Shown here piece by piece: positions 29,624 to 30,315 of a stretch of 30,315 nucleotides of DNA. The notes beneath the pieces are model-generated. The model was not told where the DNA came from, searched no databases, and saw nothing but the letters and a program-made list of their open reading frames with translations. How positions within the stretch are numbered: position 1 is the first letter of the stretch; each line of letters starts with the position of its first letter. Source of the stretch: a virus. The stretch is from positions 1 to 30,315 of the IMG/VR virus record IMGVR_UViG_3300047375_000030; one strand, 5' to 3'. Position numbers and translations under genes: made by a program.

Positions 29624-30315
29624 TTAAAGTGTTCCTTTTATTATATATTGGTCTATGTCAAAGTCTGCTTCTATAAAGTCTTTGTATATCTCGATACCTG
29701 CCATTACTGAAGCCTCTCCTTTTAAGTAGAAATTCTCTGAGCAGTCCCAGACTCCTACGTCTAAATTCTTTTTGTCTATACATAAAAACTTAAAGTCCTT
29801 GTAGTCACAGTCAAAGAGCTGACAGTATATATAAACCTGATTGTAATATTTGTAAGCATCTGCAGACTTATAAAAGTTCTTTACGTCTATAGTTGTTTTT
29901 AAGTCAACGATACCTCCTTTGTTTTTTAATACATCTGCCTTACCTCTAAAAGCATATCCGTTAATAGTATCTATCATAGGAATTTCAAACTGTGAATCCT
30001 GGATTAAACTGAGAGCTGTCTCATTTCTAAGCAGAGCGTCACAAAGTCTTTCAGCATCGTTTTTCTCTTTCATAGTAAAAACCTGATCGTGAAACTTTTT
30101 AGCTTCTTTAAACTTTTTAGTATTCTTACTTTGCACATCTACAAAAACTATATCGTTTAATTTTTCTGGTTCTAAGATCATAGTATGGAATAAGTGTCCG
30201 TCTCTAAGTGGCTGCGTTTCTGGCTGACCATATTTATTTATATATAAGTAAGTCTTTGCACTGTCTAGCAGAAGTTTTATAGAACTACTTGATAAAGCAT
30301 TTTTACCTAAGTAAT
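29624..30315 (-). CDS. PD-(D/E)xK nuclease (DUF3799-like), body; 5' end cut by window
   Basis: This is the main part of the 259-residue nuclease whose first codons lie at 1-215; the frame is open to the right edge. The ATG at 30181 is internal, not the true start. The catalytic core is visible: GYAFRGKADVL (Asp at 157 of the full chain) and GGIVDLKTTIDV (D167 and K169), the D...D-x-K pattern, followed by YNQVYIYCQLFDCD with the Q-x-x-x-Y of RecB-like nucleases. The family acts in DNA recombination or degradation of host DNA, usually next to ssDNA-annealing proteins. No annealing protein is recognised in this window. It ends 9 bases before the ParB-like gene. Confidence 0.88.
   Translation of the reverse strand, partial: YLGKNALSSSSIKLLLDSAKTYLYINKYGQPETQPLRDGHLFHTMILEPEKLNDIVFVDVQSKNTKKFKEAKKFHDQVFTMKEKNDAERLCDALLRNETALSLIQDSQFEIPMIDTINGYAFRGKADVLKNKGGIVDLKTTIDVKNFYKSADAYKYYNQVYIYCQLFDCDYKDFKFLCIDKKNLDVGVWDCSENFYLKGEASVMAGIEIYKDFIEADFDIDQYIIKGTL
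30189..30315. repeat. Terminal direct repeat, right copy
   Basis: This is identical to bases 1-127. Removing one copy leaves a circle of 30,188 bases with an intact nuclease gene across the join. Confidence 0.95.

Noticed and set aside
1-30315. A CRISPR array, insertion sequence, integrase or attachment site.
   Set aside because: No spaced repeats of CRISPR type, transposase or recombinase motifs, or tRNA-like attachment core were seen.

Overview
The window looks like one complete genome of a tailed phage with a siphovirus-type virion, circularly closed at about 30,188 unique bases. The last 127 bases repeat the first 127 exactly, and one nuclease gene runs across that join. The DNA is AT-rich (about one third G+C by eye). 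Every gene I can support lies on the minus strand. The host is most likely a member of the Bacteroidetes, probably a flavobacterium: Shine-Dalgarno sequences are weak or absent, two sites match the TTG/TAnnTTTG host promoter, and the structural proteins resemble those I remember from flavobacterial phages. There is no integrase, recognisable repressor, DNA polymerase or tRNA, so a lytic, host-dependent life style is the simplest reading. All names come from motifs and remembered families; no search was run.

On the minus strand, the early arm runs from about 3,914 down to 1, across the join, and on to 28,444. It opens with a host-type promoter (3886-3914) and encodes a small coiled coil, an OB-fold-like protein, a protein with an SSB-like DLPF tail, a DnaB-type helicase, a sigma-like factor, several small proteins, two PD-(D/E)xK-type nucleases, a ParB-like protein and a DnaA-domain-IV-like protein.

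The late arm runs from about 28,456 down to 4,475: terminase subunits; a block of small genes with a DnaA box and a structured non-coding stretch; tail chaperones with a -1 frameshift; tail genes and a short tape measure; a XkdF-type protease; three paralogs; scaffold-like protein, major capsid and tube-like protein; portal and adaptor; a 1,363-residue fibre; and a lysis cassette (amidase, membrane proteins, 3TM-type holin). A NinG-like gene follows an AT-rich repeat region at 4391-4474.

The most interesting signal is a shared motif, AAAA-N13-CGTTATA, at five late transcription-unit starts (terminase, tail, protease, capsid and portal blocks). It differs from the host promoter and fits a model in which the early sigma-like factor switches on the late arm. 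Second in interest is the DnaA-domain-IV-like protein together with a perfect DnaA box in a genome that has no polymerase.
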